Part shown: piece after piece, positions 10,476-17,456 of the stretch
Position numbering within the stretch: position 1 is the first letter of the stretch
How the letters are laid out: every line of letters starts with the position of its first letter
Source: Acidobacteriaceae bacterium
Lineage (GTDB): Bacteria > Acidobacteriota > Terriglobia > Terriglobales > Acidobacteriaceae
Assembly: GCA_003165075.1 (NCBI GenBank)
Contig: PLSM01000166.1
Span: 78,798-142,059, forward strand
DNA: 63,262 nt
Reading direction: 5' to 3'
Program-made: the position numbers and the translations under genes
The notes under the pieces: model-generated
Databases searched by the model: none
The model's input: only the letters and a program-made list of their open reading frames with translations
Told to the model about the DNA's origin: nothing

Positions 10476-10667
10476 ATGGTGAAGTTTTTGCTGTGGTGCA
10501 TTCTGTTTGTGATGTGCTGGCCGGTGGCGCTTATGGCGCTGGTGCTGTATCCGCTGGTGTGGCTGCTGCTGTTGCCGTTTCGGGTGGTGGGCATTGCGGT
10601 AGGGGGTGCGCTGGGGCTGGTGGCGGCCATCATCTTCTTGCCGATGCGGATGCTGCGGGCGATTTGA
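10476..10667 (+). CDS. Small hydrophobic membrane protein
   Basis: A 63-residue protein almost entirely hydrophobic: two helices at about 4-35 and 38-55, ending PMRMLRAI. No known family is recognised. The codon use looks coding and a GGTGAG stretch lies upstream of the ATG, but the spacing is long. It follows the MmcQ gene by 98 bp on the same strand. Very small double-helix proteins like this are often auxiliary subunits or unannotated orphans. I accept it because both boundaries are clean and the helices alternate sensibly with basic ends. Confidence 0.55.
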   Translation: MVKFLLWCILFVMCWPVALMALVLYPLVWLLLLPFRVVGIAVGGALGLVAAIIFLPMRMLRAI

Positions 10668-10670
10668 GGC

Positions 10671-10730
10671 TTCCTACCCTTCCACGAAGAGACAAAAGCG
10701 CGTCATGGATGGGGCATTCGGCCTCCCACC
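10671..10730 (+). repeat. Dispersed hairpin repeat, degenerate copy
   Basis: The arrangement CTACCCTT, a CGAAGAG-containing centre, then ATGGATGGGGCA resembles the clearer copies at 48.6, 50.9, 53.7 and 56.3 kb. The stem arms are decayed here. It lies just after the small membrane protein gene. Confidence 0.4.
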
Positions 10731-10860
10731 CACTCTTGTCGCTTGATTAGGGTGAGCTGACCGCCTCTCGTTGAAATGTCAGTATGTCCCCGGTCCGCAC
10801 CCCCCGTGTAACCCTACCCCTCCCCCCGTTTCTGTAGATAAATTCCCTATTTTCAGTGGG

Positions 10861-10868
10861 CTGGCGAG
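10861..10868. repeat. Target site duplication, left copy
   Basis: CTGGCGAG directly abuts the left end of the insertion element and is repeated exactly at 13201-13208. Eight bases is the duplication length typical of IS1595-family elements. Confidence 0.92.
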
Positions 10869-10900
10869 GGTAATTATCCCCTCAAGGCAAGTGGGGGTGA
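10869..10900 (+). repeat. Left terminal inverted repeat
   Basis: Begins GGTAATTATCCC, then CTCAAG and GCAAGTGG. It matches the reverse complement of 13169-13200 at about 26 of 32 positions; mismatches fall at positions 13, 14, 17, 18, 27 and 30. Confidence 0.9.
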
Positions 10901-11043
10901 GAAGCTGCCAAAGTTTTCGGTTTATTGTGATTGCGGGAATAAGCTCTACGAACTGGAGACGCAACTTATAGCGTACTGCGACGATGCGACATGCACGAAA
11001 TGCGGACAGGGCTACTGGCTCAGGAACGGTATCTTGGCGACTC

Positions 11044-11226
11044 CTAGAGTTTTTTCTGGAATGGCGGACGGAATGCCTTTGGCGAAGAGGGAGAAAGGAA
11101 ACTACCCTTCCATCCGCAGCCGCCGTCGCTCTTTGGGCAGGAATACCTAATCACACCGCTCGGTAGAGTGCCTTTGACAAGCGGCTTTCTGCCGCATTTT
11201 GGGCAAGTGGGGGTTTGTTTTGGCAT
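11044..11226 (-). CDS. Small zinc-ribbon protein, IS passenger
   Basis: A 60-residue basic protein beginning MPKQTPTCPKCGRKPL. Four metal-ligand Cys are visible: C8 and C11 in TCPKCG, then two in YSCPKSDGGCGWKG. This CxxC-x(17-18)-CxxxxxxC arrangement looks like a minimal zinc ribbon of the kind found in nucleic-acid-binding proteins, including the N-termini of IS1-type InsA and IS1595-type transposases. The C-terminus is Ser/Pro/Lys-rich. It lies wholly inside the insertion element on the transposase strand. Its ATG is 44 bp from the divergent membrane-protein gene. Function unknown; a regulator or accessory of transposition is a guess. Confidence 0.55.
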   Translation of the reverse strand: MPKQTPTCPKCGRKPLVKGTLPSGVIRYSCPKSDGGCGWKGSFLSPSSPKAFRPPFQKKL

Positions 11227-11269
11227 ACCGTATGATACCGCTCAAAGCAAGTAAAGGTACGATAGAGGG

Positions 11270-11608
11270 ATGGCTACGCCCTATTCGCCGGACCACAAGG
11301 TTATCAATGCGGTGAGGAGTCCGCTGGGGATGGGTGCGCTGATCGTTGTGTCTCTCACCATGTCGTTCTTGCTGGTGTTGCCGATGCCGCTGCCTTGGCA
11401 ATTTAAGGCGGTAGTGTTCGGGGTCTATGTGGCAGGGTTAGCGGCGGTGTGGGTCTGGACCGTCGTAATGACTTTCAAGCAGCCGCGCCATTTGGCATAC
11501 GGACCGAGCGAATTGCTGGAGAATAACAGGATCGACCACGAGTTCAACTTGGCAATGAAGAAGCTGGAATTGGAGCACCAAGTCCAGCCTTCATTGCTGC
11601 TAAAATGA
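11270..11608 (+). CDS. Two-TM membrane protein, IS passenger
   Basis: A 112-residue protein with two TM helices (about 21-39 and 46-68), then a soluble tail rich in charged residues (SELLENNRIDHEFNLAMKKL). It starts MATPYSPDHKVINAVRSPLG with a GAGGGA ribosome binding site just before the ATG. No recognised family. It lies inside the insertion element, transcribed away from the zinc-ribbon gene, and is followed 13 bp later by another small membrane protein, so the two plus a third overlapping frame look like a passenger operon. Confidence 0.7.
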   Translation: MATPYSPDHKVINAVRSPLGMGALIVVSLTMSFLLVLPMPLPWQFKAVVFGVYVAGLAAVWVWTVVMTFKQPRHLAYGPSELLENNRIDHEFNLAMKKLELEHQVQPSLLLK

Positions 11609-11621
11609 TGGCCTGATACTC

Positions 11622-11861
11622 ATGGCGAATATAGCAATCGTCGGTTTATTGGTACTCCTCGCCGCGCTACTTTTCGCGTGCTGGATCGCTCTGCGCTTCA
11701 TTGGCAGGGAAATTGAAGCCCTGTCCGCTACCGTTCACAAGTTCCTCTATGACTATGAAAAGCTCAACGATTTTGAAGGGCGGAAGAAGTTGATTTCCGA
11801 GGTAGCGGTAGACAGAGACTTTGCGGAGTGGCAGGCTCGTCAACCAGAGGCAAGCAAATGA
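11622..11861 (+). CDS. Single-TM small protein, IS passenger
   Basis: A 79-residue protein with one N-terminal TM helix (about 4-26) followed by an amphipathic, charged cytosolic segment (REIEALSATVHKFLYDYEKL) likely to be helical. No known family. It starts 13 bp after the two-TM passenger gene, and its stop codon overlaps the next start in an ATGA arrangement, which indicates translational coupling. The architecture of a short membrane anchor with a helical tail is what one would expect of a partner of the preceding two-TM protein; that is inference. Confidence 0.65.
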   Translation: MANIAIVGLLVLLAALLFACWIALRFIGREIEALSATVHKFLYDYEKLNDFEGRKKLISEVAVDRDFAEWQARQPEASK

Positions 11862-12016
11862 AGAAGCCCATTCCGGCCCCGACGCGCGAATCCTTCCACA
11901 ACTTACTCGACAAGGCTGCGACTACTCAGGTAGTGCCGAAAGCCTCTCTTCCCGTGCGGAAGGGCAAATCTGCTGCGGGGTCCGTTCGGCGAGCAAAGCG
12001 AACATCGGGCGCATGA
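11858..12016 (+). CDS. Small basic protein, IS passenger, antisense to the transposase 3' end
   Basis: A 52-residue basic protein starting MKKPIPAPTRESFHNLLDKA and ending in a Lys/Arg-rich tail (SVRRAKRTSGA). Its ATG overlaps the TGA of the preceding gene (ATGA), arguing for real coupled translation. The last 95 bp run antisense through the 3' end of the transposase gene. No family is recognised. The Pro-rich start followed by a predicted helix and a basic tail may suggest nucleic-acid or membrane-surface contact, but there is no direct evidence. Confidence 0.5.
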   Translation: MKKPIPAPTRESFHNLLDKAATTQVVPKASLPVRKGKSAAGSVRRAKRTSGA

Positions 12017-12857
12017 CTTTGCGGCGGTTGTAGCGGAAGGCGTACTCGTTCAAATACGACTGCAAGTAGGTTGCTCCGACCTGATAGTAGACGCCCTTGA
12101 TTCCTCTCTTCACAAGGCTCCAGAATCCATCGATCGTGTTGGTGTGCGCGAGGCCGTCCACGTAGCCTTTGGAGTGGTTCATGGTGGACAGGCGATGGCT
12201 TTGGCCCATCCAGCGAACCAGGCCCACGGTGCCGCCCTGATCGGAGTAGATGGTAGTGCGGGGCGGCAGGACTTCGCCGACGACGGGCAGGATGGATTCT
12301 TTGGTCGCATCCGGCACGACTCTTGCCACGACTTTGCCTTTGCGCTCGACGATGCCGAAGACGGTAGCTTTGGCTTTGCCGCGCAGGTGTTTGGGCTTGT
12401 TTGAGTCCGATCCGCCGAACTCAGCTTCGTCCATCTCGACCGGGCCTTTGAGGTAAATCTTATCGCCCATCAATTTCCTGACCTGCTTCATCATGCGCCA
12501 TGCGGTTTTGTAGGTGACGCCGGTTTCGCGCTGGATCTGTTTGGCCGAGATGCCCACGCGGGTAGAGGCCATGAGGCGGATGACGAAGAACCACGTTCTT
12601 AGGGGCCTAGTGGACTTATGGAAGATGGTGCCGGCGAGGGGGTAGATATGATTGCCGCAGGCGTGGCAGGCGTAGGAGGGTCTTCCGGTGACGCGGTAGT
12701 GACGGCGCTCGATGCGGCAGTTTACGCAGAGGGCCATGCCTCCGGGGAAGCGTTTCTCTTTGACGTATTCAAGGCAGGCGTCATCTGTGGGGAACTCTTG
12801 GTCGAACTGGCGGACGGTGTAGCGTTGTTCGGGCCTGATGGACTGGTAGCGGTTCAT
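11922..12857 (-). CDS. IS1595-family (ISXO2-like) transposase
   Basis: A 311-residue DDE-type transposase that mobilises the surrounding element. The N-terminal zinc ribbon is seen as ALCVNC and YACHACG (about 42-67), followed by a helix-turn-helix-like segment (GISAKQIQRETGVTYKTAWRM cut here for length). The catalytic core shows an Asp in VEMDEAEFGG, an Asp in TTIYSDQGG, and a third conserved block HTNTIDGFWSLVKRG, where an Asn/Glu-type third residue is expected in this family. Length is typical. The frame is intact and both element ends are conserved, so it may be active. Its 3' end overlaps a plus-strand passenger frame. Confidence 0.93.
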   Translation of the reverse strand: MNRYQSIRPEQRYTVRQFDQEFPTDDACLEYVKEKRFPGGMALCVNCRIERRHYRVTGRPSYACHACGNHIYPLAGTIFHKSTRPLRTWFFVIRLMASTRVGISAKQIQRETGVTYKTAWRMMKQVRKLMGDKIYLKGPVEMDEAEFGGSDSNKPKHLRGKAKATVFGIVERKGKVVARVVPDATKESILPVVGEVLPPRTTIYSDQGGTVGLVRWMGQSHRLSTMNHSKGYVDGLAHTNTIDGFWSLVKRGIKGVYYQVGATYLQSYLNEYAFRYNRRKVMRPMFALLAERTPQQICPSAREERLSALPE

Positions 12858-12895
12858 AGTGTCCTCAACTTGCTTTGAAAGGTAAGATTGTTGCC

Positions 12896-13153
12896 ATGAG
12901 CGAACCTAACGACTTGCGTGCTGCGTTGGTCGGCATTATCGAGTACGCCCACGGTCTCCATCGACAGATCGACGAACTCTCAAGCACAGTAATCGCACTG
13001 CAAATGACAGTGCGCGGTCTAGACCCGACTTTTGGGGAGGTTCGGGAAGCGAAGGCTGTTGAGATAGCAGCCGCACTTGAGCCTTATATTGCTCACCGAG
13101 AGAAACAGTTCGCCGAACTGCTTGAACGAATTCAGCGCCTTCGTCTACCTTGA
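12896..13153 (+). CDS. Small helical protein, IS passenger
   Basis: An 85-residue soluble protein starting MSEPNDLRAALVGIIEYAHG. It is predicted to be mostly helical with heptad-like stretches (LHRQIDELSSTVIALQMTVRG and HREKQFAELLERIQRL, the first shown only in part), so a short coiled coil is likely. No family is recognised. It lies between the transposase start and the right end of the element, divergent from the transposase with 38 bp between. An AAAGG lies upstream at a rather long spacing; a TTG start at 12875 is also possible. Its position suggests a regulator of the adjacent transposase promoter, but this is speculative. Confidence 0.6.
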   Translation: MSEPNDLRAALVGIIEYAHGLHRQIDELSSTVIALQMTVRGLDPTFGEVREAKAVEIAAALEPYIAHREKQFAELLERIQRLRLP

Positions 13154-13168
13154 GATCGCTCATCATTA

Positions 13169-13200
13169 TCCCCTCCACTTGCTCTGTAGGGATAATTACC
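13169..13200 (-). repeat. Right terminal inverted repeat
   Basis: Read on the minus strand it begins GGTAATTATCCC, then TACAGA and GCAAGTGG, matching the left end at about 26 of 32 positions. It is followed directly by the right copy of the target duplication. Confidence 0.9.
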
Positions 13201-13208
13201 CTGGCGAG
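13201..13208. repeat. Target site duplication, right copy
   Basis: CTGGCGAG, identical to 10861-10868, immediately after the right inverted repeat. Confidence 0.92.
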
Positions 13209-13547
13209 AGTGCCTTGCTGTAAATTATTCTTAACATTAAACTTAGCCGCAGATTCCTGAGAACAAAGGAGTTGCTGCCGTTTTTGGGGCCAGGGCCGAG
13301 GCATCCTGTTGCCGGCGTGCCCAAGGCGCGAATCGTGCGTTGGGAGTGCCATAGAACCATTGTGCGCCGGGAAGAGGAAATAACCTGCAAACGCGAGAGA
13401 CATCTATTTGCTGCCGGAGGATATGACATTTCAGGAGGAATGGCCCCCTCGCATTTGGGTATTTCGATGCGGAGAAAAGGGAGAACCTGCGCGATGACCT
13501 TAGTCGATTCCTGGACATTTCCCGTGACAATGCAATAGTTTGACCCC
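13209..13547. other. Intergenic region right of the insertion element, with possible decayed coding sequence
   Basis: 339 bp before the SDR gene. No intact gene is supported. From about 13391 one frame reads ARDIYLLPEDMTFQEEWPPR and IWVFRCGEKGEPAR then a stop; a shift of one frame continues ENLRDDLSRFLDISRDNAIV up to a stop at 13542. The protein-like flow across two frames suggests the tail of a decayed gene, but no family is recognised. Confidence 0.35.
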
Positions 13548-14342
13548 ATGACAGCAGTATCACTGCAACTGGACGGGAAGATAGCCCTCATCTCGGGAGG
13601 GTCGCGCGGAATTGGCGCGGAAACGGTACGCTTGTTCACGCAGGCAGGGGCGCGGGTGGCCTTCAGCTACCGCAAAGCGCGGAAGCAGGCGGAGGCGTTG
13701 GCGGCGGAGTGCGGCGGCCCGGGGCGGTGCGCGGCGCTGGAACAGGATCTGAGCTCCGCAGCGGATGGACGGGCGCTGGTGGCTTCGGCTGTGGCGACCT
13801 TTGGCCGGCTCGACATTCTGGTGGCCAATCATGGCATCTGGAAGGCAGAGGATACTCCCATAGCAGAGATGGCCGAGGCGCAATGGCGGCAGACGCTGGC
13901 CGTAAATCTGGACGCGGTGTTCGGACTGGTGCAGGCCGCGGTGACGCAGATGGAACGGCAGGCTGCTCCTGTTGCGGGTGAGGCAGTGGGGCATATCGTG
14001 CTTATCAGCTCAACGGCCGGGCAGCGGGGCGAGGCCAACCATGCCGACTATGCCGTGACCAAAGGCGCGCTGATCAGTCTGACAAAGAGCCTGTCGAGCG
14101 AACTGGCGGCGAAGGGGATTCGGGTGAACTGTGTGGCGCCGGGTTGGGTGGCGACAGATATGTCGACGACGACGATGGCCGATCCGGTGACATGGCCGAA
14201 GATTGTCGCGGGGATTCCGGTGGGACGCGCGGCGAGTGCGCGGGAGATTGCCGGGCCGGTCCTGTTTCTATGCACGCCGCTGGCAGGGTTCATCAGCGGC
14301 GAGGTGTTGAACGTGAACGGCGGCTCAGTGCTAGTGGGGTAA
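13548..14342 (+). CDS. SDR family oxidoreductase, FabG-like
   Basis: A 264-residue short-chain dehydrogenase/reductase using NAD(P)H. The cofactor loop is SGGSRGIG (16-23), the structural motif is VANHG, and the catalytic Ser-Tyr-Lys set appears as ISSTAG followed by YAVTK (Y168, K172). The C-terminal LNVNGGSVLVG is typical of classical SDRs. The closest functional match by eye is 3-oxoacyl-ACP reductase (FabG), which would fit the fabZ gene downstream, but an exported-protein gene intervenes and SDR substrate cannot be read from sequence. It is the first gene of a plus-strand run to lpxI. The last gene before it is across the insertion element. Confidence 0.85.
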   Translation: MTAVSLQLDGKIALISGGSRGIGAETVRLFTQAGARVAFSYRKARKQAEALAAECGGPGRCAALEQDLSSAADGRALVASAVATFGRLDILVANHGIWKAEDTPIAEMAEAQWRQTLAVNLDAVFGLVQAAVTQMERQAAPVAGEAVGHIVLISSTAGQRGEANHADYAVTKGALISLTKSLSSELAAKGIRVNCVAPGWVATDMSTTTMADPVTWPKIVAGIPVGRAASAREIAGPVLFLCTPLAGFISGEVLNVNGGSVLVG

Positions 14343-14373
14343 GGTCTTGAAGGGTTGCAGGGAGAATGGGTTG

Positions 14374-15165
14374 ATGGGGAGAATTTTGCTGGCGGCGCTG
14401 GCGTTGGGGTTGCTGGCGGCGCCGCAGGCCGTGCAGGCGCAAGCGGTCGACGATGCAGCGGCAAAGAATGCGCAGCAGGCGCGCGCGGCCCTGGACAAGA
14501 TGGTAGCGGCCTTGGGCGGTCCGGCCTGGTTGAACATGAAAAACCAGATGCGGCACGGACACATCGCAGCTTTCTACCAGGGCAGGCCCGACGAGGGGAC
14601 GACGGATTATTGGGAGTTTCACTCCTGGCCGGACCACGACCGGATTGAACTGACCAAACACCGCGACGTGCTGGAGTTCTTCGAAGGCCGCGAGGGGTGG
14701 GAGGTGACCTATCGAGGCAAGAAGGCCATTACCCAGGACATCCTGGACGACTACCTGCGGCGGCGCGACCACTCCATTGAGACGGTGATCAAGGTGTGGC
14801 TCAAGGATCCGAAGACCATCCTGGTGTATGAGGGGCAGCGCATGGCGGAGCGGCACCTGGCCGAACAGGTAACGTTGATCTCAGCCGAGAATGAGGCCGT
14901 TACGATCCAGATGGACGTGGAGACGCACCTGCCTCTGCGCCGCTCCTTCGAGTGGCGCGACCCGGTCTACAAGGATAAAAACCTGGACGCCGAGGAGTAT
15001 GCCGACTATCACGTGGTGGACGGGCTGCCGACTCCGTTCAGCATCACGCGCTTAAAGGGCGACGACATGTACCGGCAATACTTTCTGGACCGCGTGGAAT
15101 ATAACCGGCAGTTGCCGGACGATTTTTGGAACGTGGACGCGGCCTCGAAACGGATCAAGAAGTAG
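14374..15165 (+). CDS. Exported protein of unknown function, possibly LolA-like fold
   Basis: A 263-residue periplasmic protein. Residues 1-24 form a Sec signal peptide (MGRILLAALALGLLAAP then QAVQAQA). The start at 14374 is chosen because it gives this signal and has GGGAGAA upstream. The mature part contains ARAALDKMVAALGGPAWL, then beta-rich segments and a C-terminal FSITRLKGDDMYRQYFLDRV. The pattern of a helix followed by strands reporting on a lipoprotein-sorting-like curved sheet resembles LolA/outer-membrane lipoprotein-sorting proteins, but this is a weak fold impression. It lies 31 bp after the SDR gene and 92 bp before fabZ. Confidence 0.7.
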   Translation: MGRILLAALALGLLAAPQAVQAQAVDDAAAKNAQQARAALDKMVAALGGPAWLNMKNQMRHGHIAAFYQGRPDEGTTDYWEFHSWPDHDRIELTKHRDVLEFFEGREGWEVTYRGKKAITQDILDDYLRRRDHSIETVIKVWLKDPKTILVYEGQRMAERHLAEQVTLISAENEAVTIQMDVETHLPLRRSFEWRDPVYKDKNLDAEEYADYHVVDGLPTPFSITRLKGDDMYRQYFLDRVEYNRQLPDDFWNVDAASKRIKK

Positions 15166-15178
15166 GGCGGACCTGCGC

Positions 15179-15209
15179 GGGACAGTGGCGCCACAGGCTT
15201 GGTTATAAT
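15179..15209 (+). promoter_or_regulatory. Candidate promoter of fabZ-lpxA-lpxI
   Basis: A perfect -10 hexamer TATAAT at 15204-15209 lies 48 bp before the fabZ start. The best -35 match is weak (GGGACA at 15179-15184, 19-bp spacer). It would let the lipid A genes be expressed apart from the upstream SDR gene. Confidence 0.4.
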
Positions 15210-15257
15210 CCTGACGGGCGCAATGTGGCAGGCCGCCGCGCTCTCTGGAGCTAGAGA

Positions 15258-15746
15258 ATGACGCTTGACATCCAGGAGATCCTGGAGTTTCTACCTCACC
15301 GCTACCCGTTTCTGCTCATCGACCGGATCGTCGAATTCGAGCGCACCAAACGTCTGGTGGCAATCAAAAACGTAACCATCAACGAGCCGTTTTTTCAGGG
15401 GCACTTTCCCGGTTATCCCATCATGCCCGGGGTGCTGGTGGTGGAGGCAATGGCCCAGGCAGGCGGCATCATCATGTTGTATGAGATTGCCGACCGCAAT
15501 GAAAAACTGGTTGTATTCACGGGAATTGAGCGGGCCAAGTTTCGCCGCCCGGTGACACCGGGCGACCAGATTCGCATGGAGGTGGAAGTGCTGTCGATGC
15601 GGCCGCGTGCAGGGCGCATCCTGGGCAGGGCGTTCGTCGAGGGCAAGCTGGCCTGTGAGGCAACACTGACCTGTGCGGTGGTGACGCGGGAACGCGAGAC
15701 GCGCGCGCACGGCGGGCACGAAGCGGCGCCGGGGTCGGCGGAGTGA
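15258..15746 (+). CDS. fabZ: 3-hydroxyacyl-ACP dehydratase FabZ
   Basis: A 162-residue hot-dog-fold enzyme that dehydrates (3R)-hydroxyacyl-ACP to trans-2-enoyl-ACP in fatty acid elongation. The start LDIQEILEFLPHRYPFLLID is canonical, and the active-site block GHFPGYPIMPGVLVVEAMAQ gives the catalytic His (H49) and Glu (E63). The C-terminal 20 residues beyond TCAVV are a non-conserved tail. It overlaps lpxA by 4 bp (GTGA), a tight coupling that balances fatty acid and lipid A use of the shared hydroxyacyl-ACP pool, as in many Gram-negatives. Confidence 0.96.
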   Translation: MTLDIQEILEFLPHRYPFLLIDRIVEFERTKRLVAIKNVTINEPFFQGHFPGYPIMPGVLVVEAMAQAGGIIMLYEIADRNEKLVVFTGIERAKFRRPVTPGDQIRMEVEVLSMRPRAGRILGRAFVEGKLACEATLTCAVVTRERETRAHGGHEAAPGSAE

Positions 15747-16513
15747 GCATTCATCCCAGCGCGGTCATCGCCGCCGGTGCGGTGGTTCCCGCCTCCTGCA
15801 CAGTGGGTCCGTTTTCGACCATCGGCCCGGACGTGGCGTTGGGCGAGGATTGCGTGCTGGTCTCGCATGTGGTGCTGGACGGGCACACCAGGATTGGCGC
15901 GCGAAACACGTTTTACCCATTTTGCGCGATTGGCGTTCCGCCCCAGGATTTGAAGTACAAGGGCGAGCACACCGCAGTTGAGATCGGCGACGACAACACA
16001 ATACGCGAATGCGTGACGGTGAGCCGCGGCACTGTAGGAGGCGGGGGATTGACGCGGATTGGCTCGGGCTGCCTGCTGATGGCGTATGTTCACATCGGAC
16101 ACGACAGCCTGGTAGGCAGCCACTGCATTCTGGCCAACTGCGCCACATTGGCCGGTCACGTGATCATCGAGGACTACGCCAGCGTGGGCGCTTTCTGCCC
16201 GGTACACCAGCACTGCACTGTGGGCCAATATGCCTTCATCGGCGGCGGGACCATCGTGACCCAGGACGTGCTGCCGTTTTCGCTGACCTCGGCGCGGCGG
16301 GAAAACAGGGCCTTCGGTATCAACAAGGTGGGACTGACGCGGAGAGGGTTCACGGCGGAGCGGCTGACGAGGCTGCAGAAGGCCTTCCGGCTGCTACTGG
16401 CGGCCAAGCTGAACACCTCGCAGGCGGTGGAGAAGATTCGCCAGCTTGAGGGCGAGGACGCGGCGCTGCTGGCCGCCTTTATCGAGCGCAGCCAGCGTGG
16501 GATTATCAAATAA
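15743..16513 (+). CDS. lpxA: UDP-N-acetylglucosamine acyltransferase LpxA
   Basis: A 256-residue left-handed beta-helix acyltransferase, first step of lipid A synthesis (3-O-acylation of UDP-GlcNAc from hydroxyacyl-ACP). Hexapeptide repeats run from IHPSAVIAAGAVV to about residue 190; the catalytic region is AYVHIGHDSLVG, where H120 matches the catalytic His125 of the E. coli enzyme. The C-terminal helical domain (ERLTRLQKAFRLLL) is present. Start is a GTG overlapping the fabZ stop by 4 bp. It is followed 2 bp later by lpxI, so the order is fabZ-lpxA-lpxI. Confidence 0.96.
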   Translation: MSIHPSAVIAAGAVVPASCTVGPFSTIGPDVALGEDCVLVSHVVLDGHTRIGARNTFYPFCAIGVPPQDLKYKGEHTAVEIGDDNTIRECVTVSRGTVGGGGLTRIGSGCLLMAYVHIGHDSLVGSHCILANCATLAGHVIIEDYASVGAFCPVHQHCTVGQYAFIGGGTIVTQDVLPFSLTSARRENRAFGINKVGLTRRGFTAERLTRLQKAFRLLLAAKLNTSQAVEKIRQLEGEDAALLAAFIERSQRGIIK

Positions 16514-16515
16514 CT

Positions 16516-17385
16516 ATGAAACTTGGACTGATAGCCGGCAACGGGCGGTTTCCGTTTCTGCTGCTGGAAGCGGCGCGGGCCCAAGGCCTTGCGGTGGTGG
16601 TGGCGGCGCTCCGCGAGGAGACCGATGCGGAGATCGACCAGCGCGCGGCACGGGATGAACGCATCACGGTCCACTGGCTTTCGCTGGGAGAGCTGTCGCG
16701 GCTGATTGAGGTCTTCCACAAAGAAGGCGTCACCCAGGCGGTAATGGCCGGGCAGGTCAAGCATAAGCAGATTTTTTCGAGCATCCGGCCGGACTGGCGG
16801 CTGGCCAAACTGCTGCTGAACCTGGGCACGCGCTCGACCGACAGGCTGCTGGGGGCGGTGGCCAAGGTGCTGGGCGACGAGGGGATCGAACTGATCAGCT
16901 CCACTGCGTTTCTTGAGCCGCTGCTGGCGCAGGAAGGCGCGCTGACCGGGAGTGTGCCGGGTGGGCGAGCGCCCGACGAAGAGGAGCGAAAGAACATTGC
17001 GTACGGGCTGGGGGTGGCGCGCGCCGTGGCCGGCTTTGATGTGGGCCAGACGGTGGTGGTGGCCGCCCAGGCCTGCGTGGCCGTGGAGGCGATGGAAGGC
17101 ACCGACGCAGCCATTGAGCGGGCCGGGCTGCTGATGCAATCACTGGAGGCGGATGCTTCAACGCTGGAGCGGCGGCTGACAGTGGTGAAGGTGGCCAAGC
17201 CTAACCAGGACATGCGCTTCGATGTGCCGGTCATCGGAATCCGCACGGTGGAGACCATGGTCAAGGCAGGAGCGAGCTGCCTCTCTGTGGAGGCAGGACG
17301 CACCCTGCTGTTCGATCGCGAGGCCTTGCTGCAGCGCGCCAGCCATGCCGGGATTGCCATTGTGGCGGTTCCACGCGGATACTGA
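16516..17385 (+). CDS. lpxI: UDP-2,3-diacylglucosamine pyrophosphatase LpxI (DUF1009)
   Basis: A 289-residue enzyme that hydrolyses UDP-2,3-diacylglucosamine to lipid X plus UMP, replacing LpxH in many non-gamma Gram-negatives. The N-terminal GLIAGNGRFPFLLLEAAR and the C-terminal KVAKPNQDMRFDVPVIG and TLLFDREALL blocks are characteristic of the family. Length is typical (about 270-290). It starts 2 bp after lpxA, directly in the lipid A operon, which supports the assignment. No LpxB or LpxD is nearby in the window. Confidence 0.93.
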   Translation: MKLGLIAGNGRFPFLLLEAARAQGLAVVVAALREETDAEIDQRAARDERITVHWLSLGELSRLIEVFHKEGVTQAVMAGQVKHKQIFSSIRPDWRLAKLLLNLGTRSTDRLLGAVAKVLGDEGIELISSTAFLEPLLAQEGALTGSVPGGRAPDEEERKNIAYGLGVARAVAGFDVGQTVVVAAQACVAVEAMEGTDAAIERAGLLMQSLEADASTLERRLTVVKVAKPNQDMRFDVPVIGIRTVETMVKAGASCLSVEAGRTLLFDREALLQRASHAGIAIVAVPRGY

Positions 17386-17456
17386 AGGACGGACGAGTCT
17401 CCGGGTCGCGGAGTCCCGCCCATCCCTTTCCCTGTCTCAATAACTGGAGGTTCCAA

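Larger units (their letters stand above)
10668..11043. other. Left flank and left end of the insertion element; no supported gene
   Basis: 376 bp without a supported gene: a degenerate hairpin repeat, the target duplication and the first 175 bp of the element. One plus-strand frame (open from 10842 to 11148) encodes a cysteine pattern VYCDCGNKLYEL then YCDDATCTKCGQGYW, like a zinc ribbon, but has no ATG, GTG or TTG before the first Cys, so I do not call it as a gene. Confidence 0.5.
10869..13200. mobile_element. IS1595-family insertion element with passenger genes
   Basis: A complete 2332-bp element. Both ends begin GGTAATTATCCC when read inward, continue in about 26 of 32 matching positions (shared GCAAGTGG at element positions 19-26), and are flanked by identical 8-bp duplications CTGGCGAG. 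It encodes an ISXO2/IS1595-type transposase (minus strand) and at least four short passenger frames: a zinc-ribbon protein, two membrane-associated proteins with a third small frame coupled to them, and an 85-residue helical protein on the far side of the transposase. Perfect duplications imply a fairly recent insertion. IS1595 relatives with passenger genes are known; this particular set is not one I recognise. Confidence 0.93.

Noticed and set aside
10771..10971. A 66-codon plus-strand frame crossing the left IS end
   Set aside because: It spans the insertion junction and has no conserved features, so it cannot be an old gene.
13272..13538. An 88-codon plus-strand frame right of the IS
   Set aside because: Arg/Cys-rich, non-protein-like sequence; a neighbouring frame gives better protein-like text but is broken.
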